Shown here in pieces: positions 7,380 to 15,909 of a stretch of DNA of 64,000 nucleotides. The stretch's first letter is position 1. Each line of letters starts with the position of its first letter. Source of the stretch: Chloroflexota bacterium (lineage in GTDB: Bacteria > Chloroflexota > JAHJIN01); the NCBI GenBank assembly GCA_018823415.1, contig JAHJIN010000484.1, positions 1-64,000 on the forward strand. Reading direction: 5' to 3'. Both the position numbers and the translations under genes were made by a program. A model generated the notes under the pieces. That model saw only the letters and a program-made list of their open reading frames with translations, was not told where the DNA came from and did no database searches.

Positions 7380-8828
7380 CTACTTGAATGGTACGTATGC
7401 CATTGCAGCGTCGCCAGCGTTCACGGCGCCCTGGCCTACGTAGCAGACAAAATCACCGCCGCTCAAGCTCTCTACCACCGCCGAACCAATAAAGGTGGTT
7501 TGCCCATCCAGGCCGGACTGACCGGTCTGTAGTGGGTCAAAGGAACCAAACTGATTGGCACCCACGGACTTGGTGAAGGTTATCGCCGCACCGCCGCCCG
7601 AGGGATAGTAGGTGACCTTGATGCTGTTGCTGGCGCCACTCACGTCCATAACCTGCAATGCCGTGCTCCAGGTGTTGGGCGGGTCCGAGATTTGTTTCAA
7701 AAAGATGGGGCAGCGCCACGTTTGCGCACCGTCGTTGCCGCCAAAGCCGGGGTAAGAAAAGGCGCGCGTATACACGCCGCCAGAGGTGCCACCCTGGCTC
7801 ACGATGCCGACCAGCGCGTTGCTAGCGCCGGACACCCGTACCACCTCACCAGAACCAACAAAGCCGTTGGCGATGCCAGTATCCTGAGTCTGGTCAAAGG
7901 AAGCCAAAGCACCCGGGGCAATCGTCACATTAGACCCGGTGATAGCCGCACCACCACCCGCTGGGTGATATACGATGTGGGCCACCACGTTGGTGGTCTC
8001 AATGTTCATGACCTGAATGGCCGTGCTGTAGTAATAGCCCTGGTCAAGCACTTCCTTCAGGAGCAGGGGAGCGCGCACGCTGTCCGAGCCAGTGGTAAAG
8101 CCAGTGTACAACTGGAGCGTGCGGCCGGTGCCGGTTTTTTCACCTTGCTGCATCACAGTCACGGCAACGGGGCCACCCGTGGTCGCGACTACCTTGGCTG
8201 ACCCAATAAAGCTGGTACCCAGGCCCGCATCAGTCTTTTGCTCAAAGACCACCGCCGCGCCGGGCTGCAGGGGGCCAAAGTTCTCTACAACATCTGTGCC
8301 ACCACCCAACGGGGAGAAAGTCACGGTACCGCTGGTAGCGGCGGAGCCGGTGTTCTGGATGGAGAACTGGGTATAAAAGGTCAAACCCTTGTCCGATATG
8401 TTCTTGAGGATAAAAGGCAATCGCATCGTGTTGGCTGTCTCGGCGCTAGGGAAGCCGCGATAGGCCTCTGACACATAAGTCCCCGAGTCCGAGTTGCCCA
8501 TGCCCACGATGGCACCCAGCGGCTGATCTGAGCTGATGACTACAGAACCGCGCCAATTATTCGGCAGGTCGCTAGGCACATTCTGGCTTGCGTCATAAGA
8601 CTTGAACTGGTTGGCAGTGAGGGTATCATTGATCCCCACTGAGGCTGCTGTACCGTCTGGGTTATAGTACGCGAGATTGATGTTCGCGCTGGCGGTGTTG
8701 CTCAGGTTCATCACCTGAATAGCAGTGTATAGCGTGGGCGGATCCTCCGCAAACACGCCACTCGTGAGCAACAAGCTCATTACCATCACGATGGCCAGTA
8801 CTCCCGACAACTTGGCAAATTTCCGCAT
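7380..8828 (-). CDS. Secreted protein with four beta-sandwich-like repeats
   Basis: The 482-residue product has a clear signal peptide (residues 1-27, ending SGVFAEDPP). The mature part is four degenerate repeats of about 105-110 residues. Repeat starts are visible as YTAIQVMNLSNT, FYTQFSIQNTGSA, YYSTAIQVMNIETT and WSTALQVMDVSGAS; each continues with a YY/YHPAGGGAA-type strand, an LxANQF/LAS-FD segment, and a (G)FIGSA/VV strand before the next one. This suggests an all-beta, Ig-like or CARDB-like surface protein; no catalytic motif is seen. A very good RBS (AAGGAGGTAGGAAC) precedes ATG. GC content is somewhat lower than neighbours. I do not recognise a named family. Confidence 0.75.
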   Translation of the reverse strand: MRKFAKLSGVLAIVMVMSLLLTSGVFAEDPPTLYTAIQVMNLSNTASANINLAYYNPDGTAASVGINDTLTANQFKSYDASQNVPSDLPNNWRGSVVISSDQPLGAIVGMGNSDSGTYVSEAYRGFPSAETANTMRLPFILKNISDKGLTFYTQFSIQNTGSAATSGTVTFSPLGGGTDVVENFGPLQPGAAVVFEQKTDAGLGTSFIGSAKVVATTGGPVAVTVMQQGEKTGTGRTLQLYTGFTTGSDSVRAPLLLKEVLDQGYYYSTAIQVMNIETTNVVAHIVYHPAGGGAAITGSNVTIAPGALASFDQTQDTGIANGFVGSGEVVRVSGASNALVGIVSQGGTSGGVYTRAFSYPGFGGNDGAQTWRCPIFLKQISDPPNTWSTALQVMDVSGASNSIKVTYYPSGGGAAITFTKSVGANQFGSFDPLQTGQSGLDGQTTFIGSAVVESLSGGDFVCYVGQGAVNAGDAAMAYVPFK

Positions 8829-9016
8829 GTTCCTACCTCCTTGAAATTGGTTGATATGGAAATGCCTTTGCGGTGCAGTTTGCTTACCCGCTTTCCATCG
8901 AGTCTAAATTTACCATATCTGGTACGCCGGAACAATAACTCATTGGGGTAATTGTTGCTCAGTTCGGTCGTTTGGGTACATTTGTGACCTACTACTTTGG
9001 GGTTAAGCGCGCTGCG

Positions 9017-10030
9017 TCAAACCTGATGCCACCATGAATGATCGGCAGTGCAGTCTTTGCATAGGGGATGCCGATCGTATTGGCCGGCCTGGTGCCAATC
9101 CCGCACTGCACGGAAGGCCGACTCGGTCCAGATCTCGCGGATGGATGACTTGTTTAGGTCTCCCATTATAGACGCGCCATCAAAGTCCACACAACAAAGC
9201 CCCACGGTCCCGTCCCAGTAGATGGTCAGGCCGGTCCAAAGATGATAGCACGGATACTGGCGCGGCGAACCAACAGCCGGGCCGAGCGCGGTTATTTTGT
9301 CTACGCCGCCCATGTTGTGTAGGGCTGTCACAAAAACGTAATCGGCCAACTCTTGCCAGCGATCCATGAATGCTCCTGTCTCGGCCATGTTATCGTGCTG
9401 TTGCACCATGTTCATATAGATAATGGGCAGCGTTTGGCCTCGTTGATCGCGCAATGTCCGAAAGCGTGTGATATTCTCTACCACCTGGTTGTAGCTCAAA
9501 CCTCGCCGGATATGCTCGTATACCTGACGAGTGGCTCCGTCAAAGCTGAAAGTGATGGCATCTAGGGGTACTGATAACAAGCTATGCGCACGATCCTCAT
9601 CTAGCAACGCTCCGTTGGTAAAAGTGCTGACCCGTGGTAGACCCTGTTCCTTGGCATATGTGATACGCTCCTCCAGGTGTGGGTCCAGCAGCGGTTCGCC
9701 ATAGCCGCTGAGGATCACCTCGTGGGTGCCGCCAGCCGCGCACTGGTCGATGATATTGGCAGACAGGCTGCGGGGCATGACGCCCAGGGGTCGGCGCAAG
9801 CGATCTCGAGGACACATGAGACAACGCGCATTACAGCGGTTGGTCACCTCGATCTGCACGCGCAGGGGAAAAGGTTCTCCCTGCGACATGATCTTTTGGA
9901 TGCGACGATGGTATATGCGGTGGTACAGAGGGTTTGTCTGTATGGCTGGCCTGGTCAGGATCCGTTGGACGTTCTGACGCAAAAGTTGATGGCGGCGTAG
10001 CCAGTGATAAGTACGCTGATAGAGGGTCAT
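9017..10030 (-). CDS. Radical SAM/SPASM-domain protein
   Basis: The 337-residue enzyme has the radical SAM cluster motif CNARCLMC near residue 68, preceded by VQIEVTNR, and ESGYGEPLLDP-like GYGEPLLDP (the GGE motif). The C-terminal third carries CxxC-type pairs (GLCCVDFDG, LCKDCTADH), as in SPASM domains that bind extra Fe-S clusters. Many such proteins modify sugars or peptides in glycan clusters. It is the last gene of the eight-gene operon; its ATG overlaps the stop of the upstream gene by 4 bp (ATGA). Substrate unknown. Confidence 0.85.
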   Translation of the reverse strand: MTLYQRTYHWLRRHQLLRQNVQRILTRPAIQTNPLYHRIYHRRIQKIMSQGEPFPLRVQIEVTNRCNARCLMCPRDRLRRPLGVMPRSLSANIIDQCAAGGTHEVILSGYGEPLLDPHLEERITYAKEQGLPRVSTFTNGALLDEDRAHSLLSVPLDAITFSFDGATRQVYEHIRRGLSYNQVVENITRFRTLRDQRGQTLPIIYMNMVQQHDNMAETGAFMDRWQELADYVFVTALHNMGGVDKITALGPAVGSPRQYPCYHLWTGLTIYWDGTVGLCCVDFDGASIMGDLNKSSIREIWTESAFRAVRDWHQAGQYDRHPLCKDCTADHSWWHQV

Positions 10031-11070
10031 GGTTTGTCATCTCCCGTGGAATGATTCGCTGGCGACTGGCGTGACCAGGGACGTATCCCCAACTTGAACA
10101 GCCCGATGCCCCCCATGAACAAGGAGAATGCCGATGAGAGCACTCGCCGAAGGATGGTATACGACAGCGCTGGTCCCTGGGGTATTCCAAAGGCCATGAT
10201 CAGGATCACCCACAAGCTATCTAGCGTTCCGATGCCTCCCACGCTGTGGATGGGCAGCACGCCAAAGAAATACATCAAGCTGATGAGCAAGGTCAATGCC
10301 CACGGCTTCAGGATCAGACCCATTCCCTGGTAGATGATAGCGGTGCCTCCCAGGGTGACAAGCCACAGCAAGACGGTGAGCGCTCCACTCATCACTAGCG
10401 TACGCGCCGAGGTGATGGTCAGCATGACCCGCAACGTACGATCCGTCAGGTCCAGCACAGCCCCAGCTCTTGGACCAGCCGCGGGCCGCTGCCTGGTGGC
10501 CCATCGATCCCAGGTTGTCAGAACCGAGCGGCGGAGTACCCACAGGATTCCAACTGCTCCTAGCATCGCCACCAGCATCAGGTTGATTACGCTGGCTATC
10601 TGCATCAACCAGGGGATGTCTGTTGCGATATTCGGCAGCGCAACCACAAAGAAAATACCCAGAGTGAGCAGGTCCAGGATGTGAACCACCATCAGGCTAC
10701 TCACACTCTCTGTCAAGGGAATGTCACGCTGGGTCCTGAGAAAGCCGGGGTAGAATACCTCGCCCAGGCCCAGTGGTAGCACATCGCAGGCAAAGCTGTG
10801 AACCAGGGTGATGTAAAATAGGTCCGGGAACGGTAGGTGTTGAGACAGTAATATCTGAAAGCGCCAGGCTCGCAGCATGTAGGAGACCACTAGCAGGGCA
10901 AATCCGACAATGATCCAGGGCAGCGAGACCTGCGTGAACGCTGCCAGTACCTCGGCTGGGTTGACCTGGAGCGCCAAGATTACTAGAAATAGCACCCCAC
11001 TCACCAATGCCAGGCGGCGAGTCAACGACAAGAGCCGGTTTGGATGACTCAGACCAGTTTCGAGGGGCAT
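10027..11070 (-). CDS. Lysylphosphatidylglycerol synthase TM-region / flippase-like membrane protein
   Basis: The 347-residue product has about eight membrane segments and matches the pattern of the UPF0104 / LPG-synthase transmembrane family: a first helix followed by LQVNPAEVLAAFTQV, then WRFQILLSQ, FACDVLPLGLGEVFYPGFL, and a C-terminal FFGVLPIHSVGGIGTLDS. Members outside MprF often sit in glycan or lipid clusters and are thought to move or modify lipid-linked molecules. It lies in a tight operon (overlap with the downstream radical SAM gene, 2-bp gap to the aminotransferase gene). Confidence 0.8.
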   Translation of the reverse strand: MPLETGLSHPNRLLSLTRRLALVSGVLFLVILALQVNPAEVLAAFTQVSLPWIIVGFALLVVSYMLRAWRFQILLSQHLPFPDLFYITLVHSFACDVLPLGLGEVFYPGFLRTQRDIPLTESVSSLMVVHILDLLTLGIFFVVALPNIATDIPWLMQIASVINLMLVAMLGAVGILWVLRRSVLTTWDRWATRQRPAAGPRAGAVLDLTDRTLRVMLTITSARTLVMSGALTVLLWLVTLGGTAIIYQGMGLILKPWALTLLISLMYFFGVLPIHSVGGIGTLDSLWVILIMAFGIPQGPALSYTILRRVLSSAFSLFMGGIGLFKLGIRPWSRQSPANHSTGDDKP

Positions 11071-11072
11071 GG

Positions 11073-12275
11073 CTACCTCTTGTAAGCGGTCAATACTTTG
11101 CGCACGGCCGATATCACGTCATCTGCGTCGGAAGGGGTCATGGTGGGCACCAGTGGCAGACTCAGAATGTGTTCTGAAACGTGCTCGGCAACCGGACAAT
11201 CACCGCGGCGGTAGCCCAGGTGCTGGTAATAGTCCAGCAGGTGTACGGCGGTATAGTGCAGAGTAGCCCCAATGTTCTCGGCCCGCAGGGCCATGATGAC
11301 CTTGTTGCGAGGGGCGGTCAGTTGGTCTGTGTCCACGATCAGCACATACAGGTGTAGTGCATGGCGGTCGCCGGCAGAGGTGGGACGGAACTGCCGCTGC
11401 ACCGAGGATAACTCGTCAAACGCCGCGTCATACTGGGCCGCCAATTGCTCTCGTGCGTCCTGGAAACTGGGCAGTTTGCGCAACTGGTGGATCCCCAGCG
11501 ATGCCTGCAGGTCTGTCAGATTGTATTTGTAACCGGGGGCTACAAAGTCACAAAAGTCTTTTTGCCTGACCTGGAACCGTTGCCAGGCATCACGGTCCAT
11601 ACCGTGCTGGCGGTATACTAGCAGTTTACCCGCTGCAACCGGGTCCTCAGTGGTAATCATGCCTCCTTCTGCGGTAGTGATGTTCTTGTTGGCGTAAAAG
11701 CTAAAGCTGGCCAGGGAACCGGGTGTGGCGCCCACCAGTTGTCCGTGATAGCGCGTTCCTACAGCGTGGGCCGCATCTTCGATAACGATCAGGTTATGGC
11801 GCCGGGCAACATCCATGATAGCGTCCATGTCGCAGGACAGGCCCCCAAAGTGAACCGGGATGATAGCCCGGGTCCGCGGCGTGATAGCGGCCTCGATACG
11901 GTTTGGGTCTATGTTCAGAGTATGTGGGTCAATGTCCACAAAGATTGGGCGCGCCCCCTGGTGCAGAATCACGTTGGCTGTAGCGACAAAGGTCAGCGGG
12001 CTAGTGATAACCTCGTCGCCAGGGCCGATGTTGTGGACGACGAGGCACAGGTGCAGGCCGGCAGTACATGAACTCACCGCCACAGCGTGGGAACAGCCAA
12101 TATAGTCACGAAACTGTTCTTCAAAGCGTGCGACCTTGGGTCCCATACCGATCCAGCCGGATCGCAGGGTGTCTACCACCTCGGCGATTTCCTCGTCGCC
12201 CAGCGTGGGGGTGCCAAAGACCAGGAATTTGTCGCGGACCGGCGTGCCGCCATCGATGGCAAGTTTCTCATTCAT
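11073..12275 (-). CDS. DegT/DnrJ/EryC1/StrS-family sugar aminotransferase
   Basis: This 400-residue PLP enzyme transfers an amino group to a keto sugar nucleotide. Visible motifs are SGWIGMGPKVARFE at the N-terminus, SCTAGLHLCL, EVITSPLTFVATAN, IEDAAHAVGTRY, SFYANKNITTAEGGMI with the PLP-binding Lys, and KYNLTDLQASLG. The C-terminal RAENIGATLHYTAVHL is the usual acceptor-site strand. Genes of this family next to an acetyltransferase (here 12268-13257, overlapping by 8 bp) often make N-acetylated amino sugars such as 4-acetamido-4,6-dideoxy hexoses. Sugar specificity cannot be read from the sequence. Confidence 0.92.
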   Translation of the reverse strand: MNEKLAIDGGTPVRDKFLVFGTPTLGDEEIAEVVDTLRSGWIGMGPKVARFEEQFRDYIGCSHAVAVSSCTAGLHLCLVVHNIGPGDEVITSPLTFVATANVILHQGARPIFVDIDPHTLNIDPNRIEAAITPRTRAIIPVHFGGLSCDMDAIMDVARRHNLIVIEDAAHAVGTRYHGQLVGATPGSLASFSFYANKNITTAEGGMITTEDPVAAGKLLVYRQHGMDRDAWQRFQVRQKDFCDFVAPGYKYNLTDLQASLGIHQLRKLPSFQDAREQLAAQYDAAFDELSSVQRQFRPTSAGDRHALHLYVLIVDTDQLTAPRNKVIMALRAENIGATLHYTAVHLLDYYQHLGYRRGDCPVAEHVSEHILSLPLVPTMTPSDADDVISAVRKVLTAYKR

Positions 12276-13257
12276 GCGTTTTCTCCGTCCAATGGTGTAA
12301 TGTGACCCGGGGAACCCGGACCTGAAAACCCAGTTCGGTCAATAGGTTGAACATGGGAGCATTGCGCGTGATCACGGCCCCCTCAATGATGTCGGCCTTT
12401 TCCAGGAGCCAAGCCACGGTGTTACGGGTCAGGTCAAAGCCAATGCCCTGGCCGCGCAGCGTGGGGTCGATGGCGGCCAAGATCATGCGCCCCACGCGCA
12501 GGCCCATGCGTTCGGTCAGATCGTCTACCCGCGAGATGTAAAAGCCCACGGTCCGGCCGTCTATTTCCATTACATAGGCGGTGTCTGGCAGGTCGTGACA
12601 CATGTTGCGCATCCACCGCTCATAGAAATCCACAGCCTGGTCGCGGGGAAAGCGGGTGTCGGCCATAAAGCGGGCAAAGGAAAAGGAGGCTCGAGCATAG
12701 GGCACGACGACCTGGACATCGGTTGGCTGGATCTGGCGATAGACGTAGACGGTGCGCCGTGGGGGCAACATCCGGCCCCTTCGGCAATCACGGAACAAAA
12801 AGGTCAGCGACTCGACGTAGCGAAAGCCCTCGTCTTCCAGGGCGCCGATGGCTACCAGGTCTGCCGAAGGCAGTTTGGCGGCGACGAAATCTAGACCCTG
12901 GGCGCGGTGCCACTGGCGGTATGCCAGCAGTAGCGCGTCTACAGTGGTGCGCTGGCGCTGAGGATCACCGATCACGGTCAGCAGATGTTCGATGTTGGCT
13001 GCCCGAATGCCAAAGTGGCGTGATTCCCACGGCGCCAGGGCTGCGCCCAGCAGACCGCACAGCCCTCGCTCATCGCGGGCCACCCACGTGCTGTCTGGGT
13101 GAGCGGCGACAAAGTCCCGCAGGTCGGCAGCGATGGCCCGAGTCCGATCTCGGTCGCTTAGCACGAGTTCCGGCGTGGTGCGGAGGTGGGGATAATGGGC
13201 GACCAGTGTTTCCCATTCCTCATCCCCACGCAGCGGCGTGACCGCAATGGGATTCAT
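12268..13257 (-). CDS. GNAT-family N-acetyltransferase (WecD-like)
   Basis: The 329-residue product has an N-terminal half with ESRHFGIRAANIEHLL, a pattern seen in WecD-type TDP-fucosamine acetyltransferases, and a C-terminal GNAT core with GRMILAAIDPTLRGQGIGFDLT, the acetyl-CoA pyrophosphate-binding R/Q-x-x-G-x-G/A segment, and NAPMFNLLTELGF. It probably acetylates the amino sugar made by the adjacent DegT aminotransferase; the two genes overlap. The start ATG 13257 overlaps the stop of the upstream glycosyltransferase by 4 bp. Confidence 0.8.
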   Translation of the reverse strand: MNPIAVTPLRGDEEWETLVAHYPHLRTTPELVLSDRDRTRAIAADLRDFVAAHPDSTWVARDERGLCGLLGAALAPWESRHFGIRAANIEHLLTVIGDPQRQRTTVDALLLAYRQWHRAQGLDFVAAKLPSADLVAIGALEDEGFRYVESLTFLFRDCRRGRMLPPRRTVYVYRQIQPTDVQVVVPYARASFSFARFMADTRFPRDQAVDFYERWMRNMCHDLPDTAYVMEIDGRTVGFYISRVDDLTERMGLRVGRMILAAIDPTLRGQGIGFDLTRNTVAWLLEKADIIEGAVITRNAPMFNLLTELGFQVRVPRVTLHHWTEKTHE

Positions 13258-14375
13258 GTTTTCTCCTGGATCAGGTCTGCGTACAGGCGCTCGTGTTCAG
13301 CCACCATGTGAGGCACCGAGTATTCACGCTGGATCAAGGAACGAGCCGCAGTCCCCAACTGCTGCCGGCGTTCGCCGTCGCGCAGCAAGGCCACCAGGGC
13401 ATCGGCCAGGGCCACCGGGTCGTCTGGGGGCACTAGGAGGCCGGTTTCGGCGTGTCGAATCACTTCTGACACCCCACCCACATTGCTGGCTACCACCGGC
13501 CGGCCCAGGGCCATTGCTTCCACCGTGGTCAACCCAATCCCCTCGCGTTGGCTGGAGATGACCACCACATCGCTGGCCAGGTACAGGTCGCAGAGGGCCA
13601 ATCGAAATCCCAGGAACCGCACCACGCCCTCCAGCCCCAGGTTGGCAACCTGATAGTGCAGTTTGGTTTCCAGCGGCCCATCGCCCACGATGAGCAGTTG
13701 GACGTTGGGGATTTCCTGGACCACGCGCGGCATAGCATCGATGAGTAGGCCATGACCTTTTTGTGGGTGCAGCCGTGCGACGCGCAACAGGACCGGCGTA
13801 TCTGCCGCCAATCCTTCGGCCCGGCGAGCAGCCGCGCGCCGGGCCGCACCATCTGGCAGATCGCCGGCCAGCTCGGTAGCCAGCAGCGAGATAAAGCGCA
13901 GCTTGCTGGGTGGAAACCCGGCCGCCAGCAATTCGCGCTCCAGTGCCCGACCGCCTACGACATAAGCACCGATCCAACAGGACATGGTCCGCAGTAGGGG
14001 GAACACCCAGGCCGGGTACTGGTTGCGCAGGCCATAGATGCTCACGGCTGTCCGCGCGCCGGTCATGGCCCGGGCCAGCGGCGCCCCCAGAAACGTGGAT
14101 GTCTCCAGGTGCAGGTGTACCAGGTGCGGCTGCACGGTGTGCAGCATTTGGGCCAACCGCCACAAGACGCGCGGATCCCCGCGCCGCCCCAGGCTATGCA
14201 CCGTCACTCCCTGGTCTTGTAGTTGGCCGACATATGGGCCATTGCCATGGAGGCAGCACACGATGGGCGCCCAGCATTCCCGATCCATGCCGGTCAACAA
14301 TCGCAGCAGGATCACCTGTGCACCCCCGGTGTTCAGGTGATCGATGATGTGGAGGACCCGGTGTGGGGTGTTCAC
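13254..14375 (-). CDS. GT4-family glycosyltransferase
   Basis: The 373-residue GT-B fold enzyme has an N-terminal LHIIDHLNTGGAQVILLRLL acceptor domain and a C-terminal donor domain with LLRVARLHPQKGH, LLIVGDGPLE, and the EX7E motif REGIGLTTVEAMALGRPVVAS followed by NVGGVSEVI. The ORF track begins at 14465, but GTG 14375 gives VNTPHRVLHII and its GTGA overlaps the upstream stop by 4 bp, which fits the tight spacing of this operon. It probably adds a sugar to a lipid-linked or surface glycan; the donor is not predictable. Confidence 0.9.
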   Translation of the reverse strand: MNTPHRVLHIIDHLNTGGAQVILLRLLTGMDRECWAPIVCCLHGNGPYVGQLQDQGVTVHSLGRRGDPRVLWRLAQMLHTVQPHLVHLHLETSTFLGAPLARAMTGARTAVSIYGLRNQYPAWVFPLLRTMSCWIGAYVVGGRALERELLAAGFPPSKLRFISLLATELAGDLPDGAARRAAARRAEGLAADTPVLLRVARLHPQKGHGLLIDAMPRVVQEIPNVQLLIVGDGPLETKLHYQVANLGLEGVVRFLGFRLALCDLYLASDVVVISSQREGIGLTTVEAMALGRPVVASNVGGVSEVIRHAETGLLVPPDDPVALADALVALLRDGERRQQLGTAARSLIQREYSVPHMVAEHERLYADLIQEKT

Positions 14376-15898
14376 TGATCTGCCTGGAACTCGATGTGCC
14401 CCCGCCAACCTGCCGGCGGGGTGAGATTCAGTCCCGCGTCCGGGGCCTGCCAGAGACATTGCCACCGTGGGCTATTGCTGGCGATAGGTATCTGCCCCGG
14501 CTGAAGCTGGCCCAGGGGTAGCCAATCCCTTTCAGCAGCTCGGCGAATCAGGGGGATTTGCTGCGCATCGAACCCCATGAGCCGGGTACAGACCAGATCG
14601 ACCGCCACCGGGTTATAGCCGCCCACCACCACCCCGGTTTGGACCGGGCACGGTCTAAGCGGACCTTCTTCCATGCCGCCGATGATACCGTCGATAACTG
14701 ACAGATAGCGCCGTTGCGGGGTCTCGCATAGTACCCCCTGGTCGTTGGCGTAGAATAGCAGGGTGTTCAGGTCCAGCACCATGCGCCAGACGGTATCATT
14801 GCCATACCAATCGCCGTCCTCCACCTGGTGCAGCGCCGCTGACCGGTCCCGGCGATCCAACATCGGCCGGGCGGCTCGTAGGTACAGCTTGTGGAGAGGT
14901 ACTCCCAGGTAATGCGCGGCCCAACGGCCCCAGGCGTGAGTGATGAGCACATCCTTGGCCCGCTCCTGGATCTTGACATCTAGTCGCGTGCTGTCGGCAT
15001 ATAGGTCGCCGCCATGACCGGGACTGCCCACGCGATGGTGCGGCAGCCAGCGTTTTTCATTGGTAATACCTACCATATTCTTGAGACTCAACGTGACACC
15101 GGCCTTGCGATGGGTCTTGAGTTTGGCCAGACTGATAATCGCGTCAGCCTGGAGGATACAGTCGGGCAAGCTATACAGGTTATGCTGGCGGTTGTGGGCT
15201 TGCCGGATGGCATTTTCGTACATGGCGGCGGTGCTGCGATAGCGATCTGCGTATTGAGCGATCTCGGCGAGCATGCTGTGTTGGCCCAGATCGATGACGT
15301 GATAGCCGCCCGGATCCCCGGCCAGGCGCTGGCTGTCTACCATGATCTGGTCCTTGTCGCGGCTGACCTGTACGTCGCGCAGGTCTATTAACTCTATTCC
15401 CAGGTCATAACGTTCGTTTAGGCAGCTGATGGCTGGTCCGATGCCGGTGAGATCCAGGATGCGGGCGAAATCCACTTCCTTTATGGGCGAGTCGGCCACG
15501 GTAATGCGTCCGAGGCCCCGGTTGGCGATGAACACATAGTCCAGCAGCGCCCGCACCAACGAACCGTGTACTACGGCCGCCTGAATGCCGGGCAGCCCGT
15601 CTGGGTGTTCGCTGATGACCAGGTTGGGTTTGAGCACCACATTGTCGCCGGGCCGCACAATGTCTCCCAGCGGGTTCCACGCTGGTGTACCATAATGTTC
15701 AGTGTCCAGGCCCAGCAACACAAACAGTTCCCGTACTGCGTGATAGACGTGGTTGCTAGCGTCGATTTCATGCTTGTCAAAGGGATACTCCGGGTAGGGC
15801 GCCGGCGGGTTAAAAGGCGGTCGTGTTGGATAAGCCGCGCGTTGGACATCATACACGGCAACGCGGGGATCGAACATGGGATGGGGCGATACGGTCAT
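14372..15898 (-). CDS. DUF362-domain protein
   Basis: The 508-residue protein matches DUF362: GDNVVLKPNLVISEH near residue 97, GRITVADSPIKEVDF, and IISLAKLKTHRKAGVTLSLKNMVGI followed by a C-terminal VDLVCTRLMGFD. DUF362 proteins have unknown chemistry; some carry ferredoxin domains, but no CxxCxxC cluster is visible here. Similar proteins recur in bacterial glycan clusters beside CapK-like ligases, as here. It has a 4-bp overlap with the GT4 gene after it and 11 bases to the CapK-like gene before it. Function unknown. Confidence 0.78.
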   Translation of the reverse strand: MTVSPHPMFDPRVAVYDVQRAAYPTRPPFNPPAPYPEYPFDKHEIDASNHVYHAVRELFVLLGLDTEHYGTPAWNPLGDIVRPGDNVVLKPNLVISEHPDGLPGIQAAVVHGSLVRALLDYVFIANRGLGRITVADSPIKEVDFARILDLTGIGPAISCLNERYDLGIELIDLRDVQVSRDKDQIMVDSQRLAGDPGGYHVIDLGQHSMLAEIAQYADRYRSTAAMYENAIRQAHNRQHNLYSLPDCILQADAIISLAKLKTHRKAGVTLSLKNMVGITNEKRWLPHHRVGSPGHGGDLYADSTRLDVKIQERAKDVLITHAWGRWAAHYLGVPLHKLYLRAARPMLDRRDRSAALHQVEDGDWYGNDTVWRMVLDLNTLLFYANDQGVLCETPQRRYLSVIDGIIGGMEEGPLRPCPVQTGVVVGGYNPVAVDLVCTRLMGFDAQQIPLIRRAAERDWLPLGQLQPGQIPIASNSPRWQCLWQAPDAGLNLTPPAGWRGHIEFQADQ

Positions 15899-15909
15899 TT
15901 TCGGTCCTG

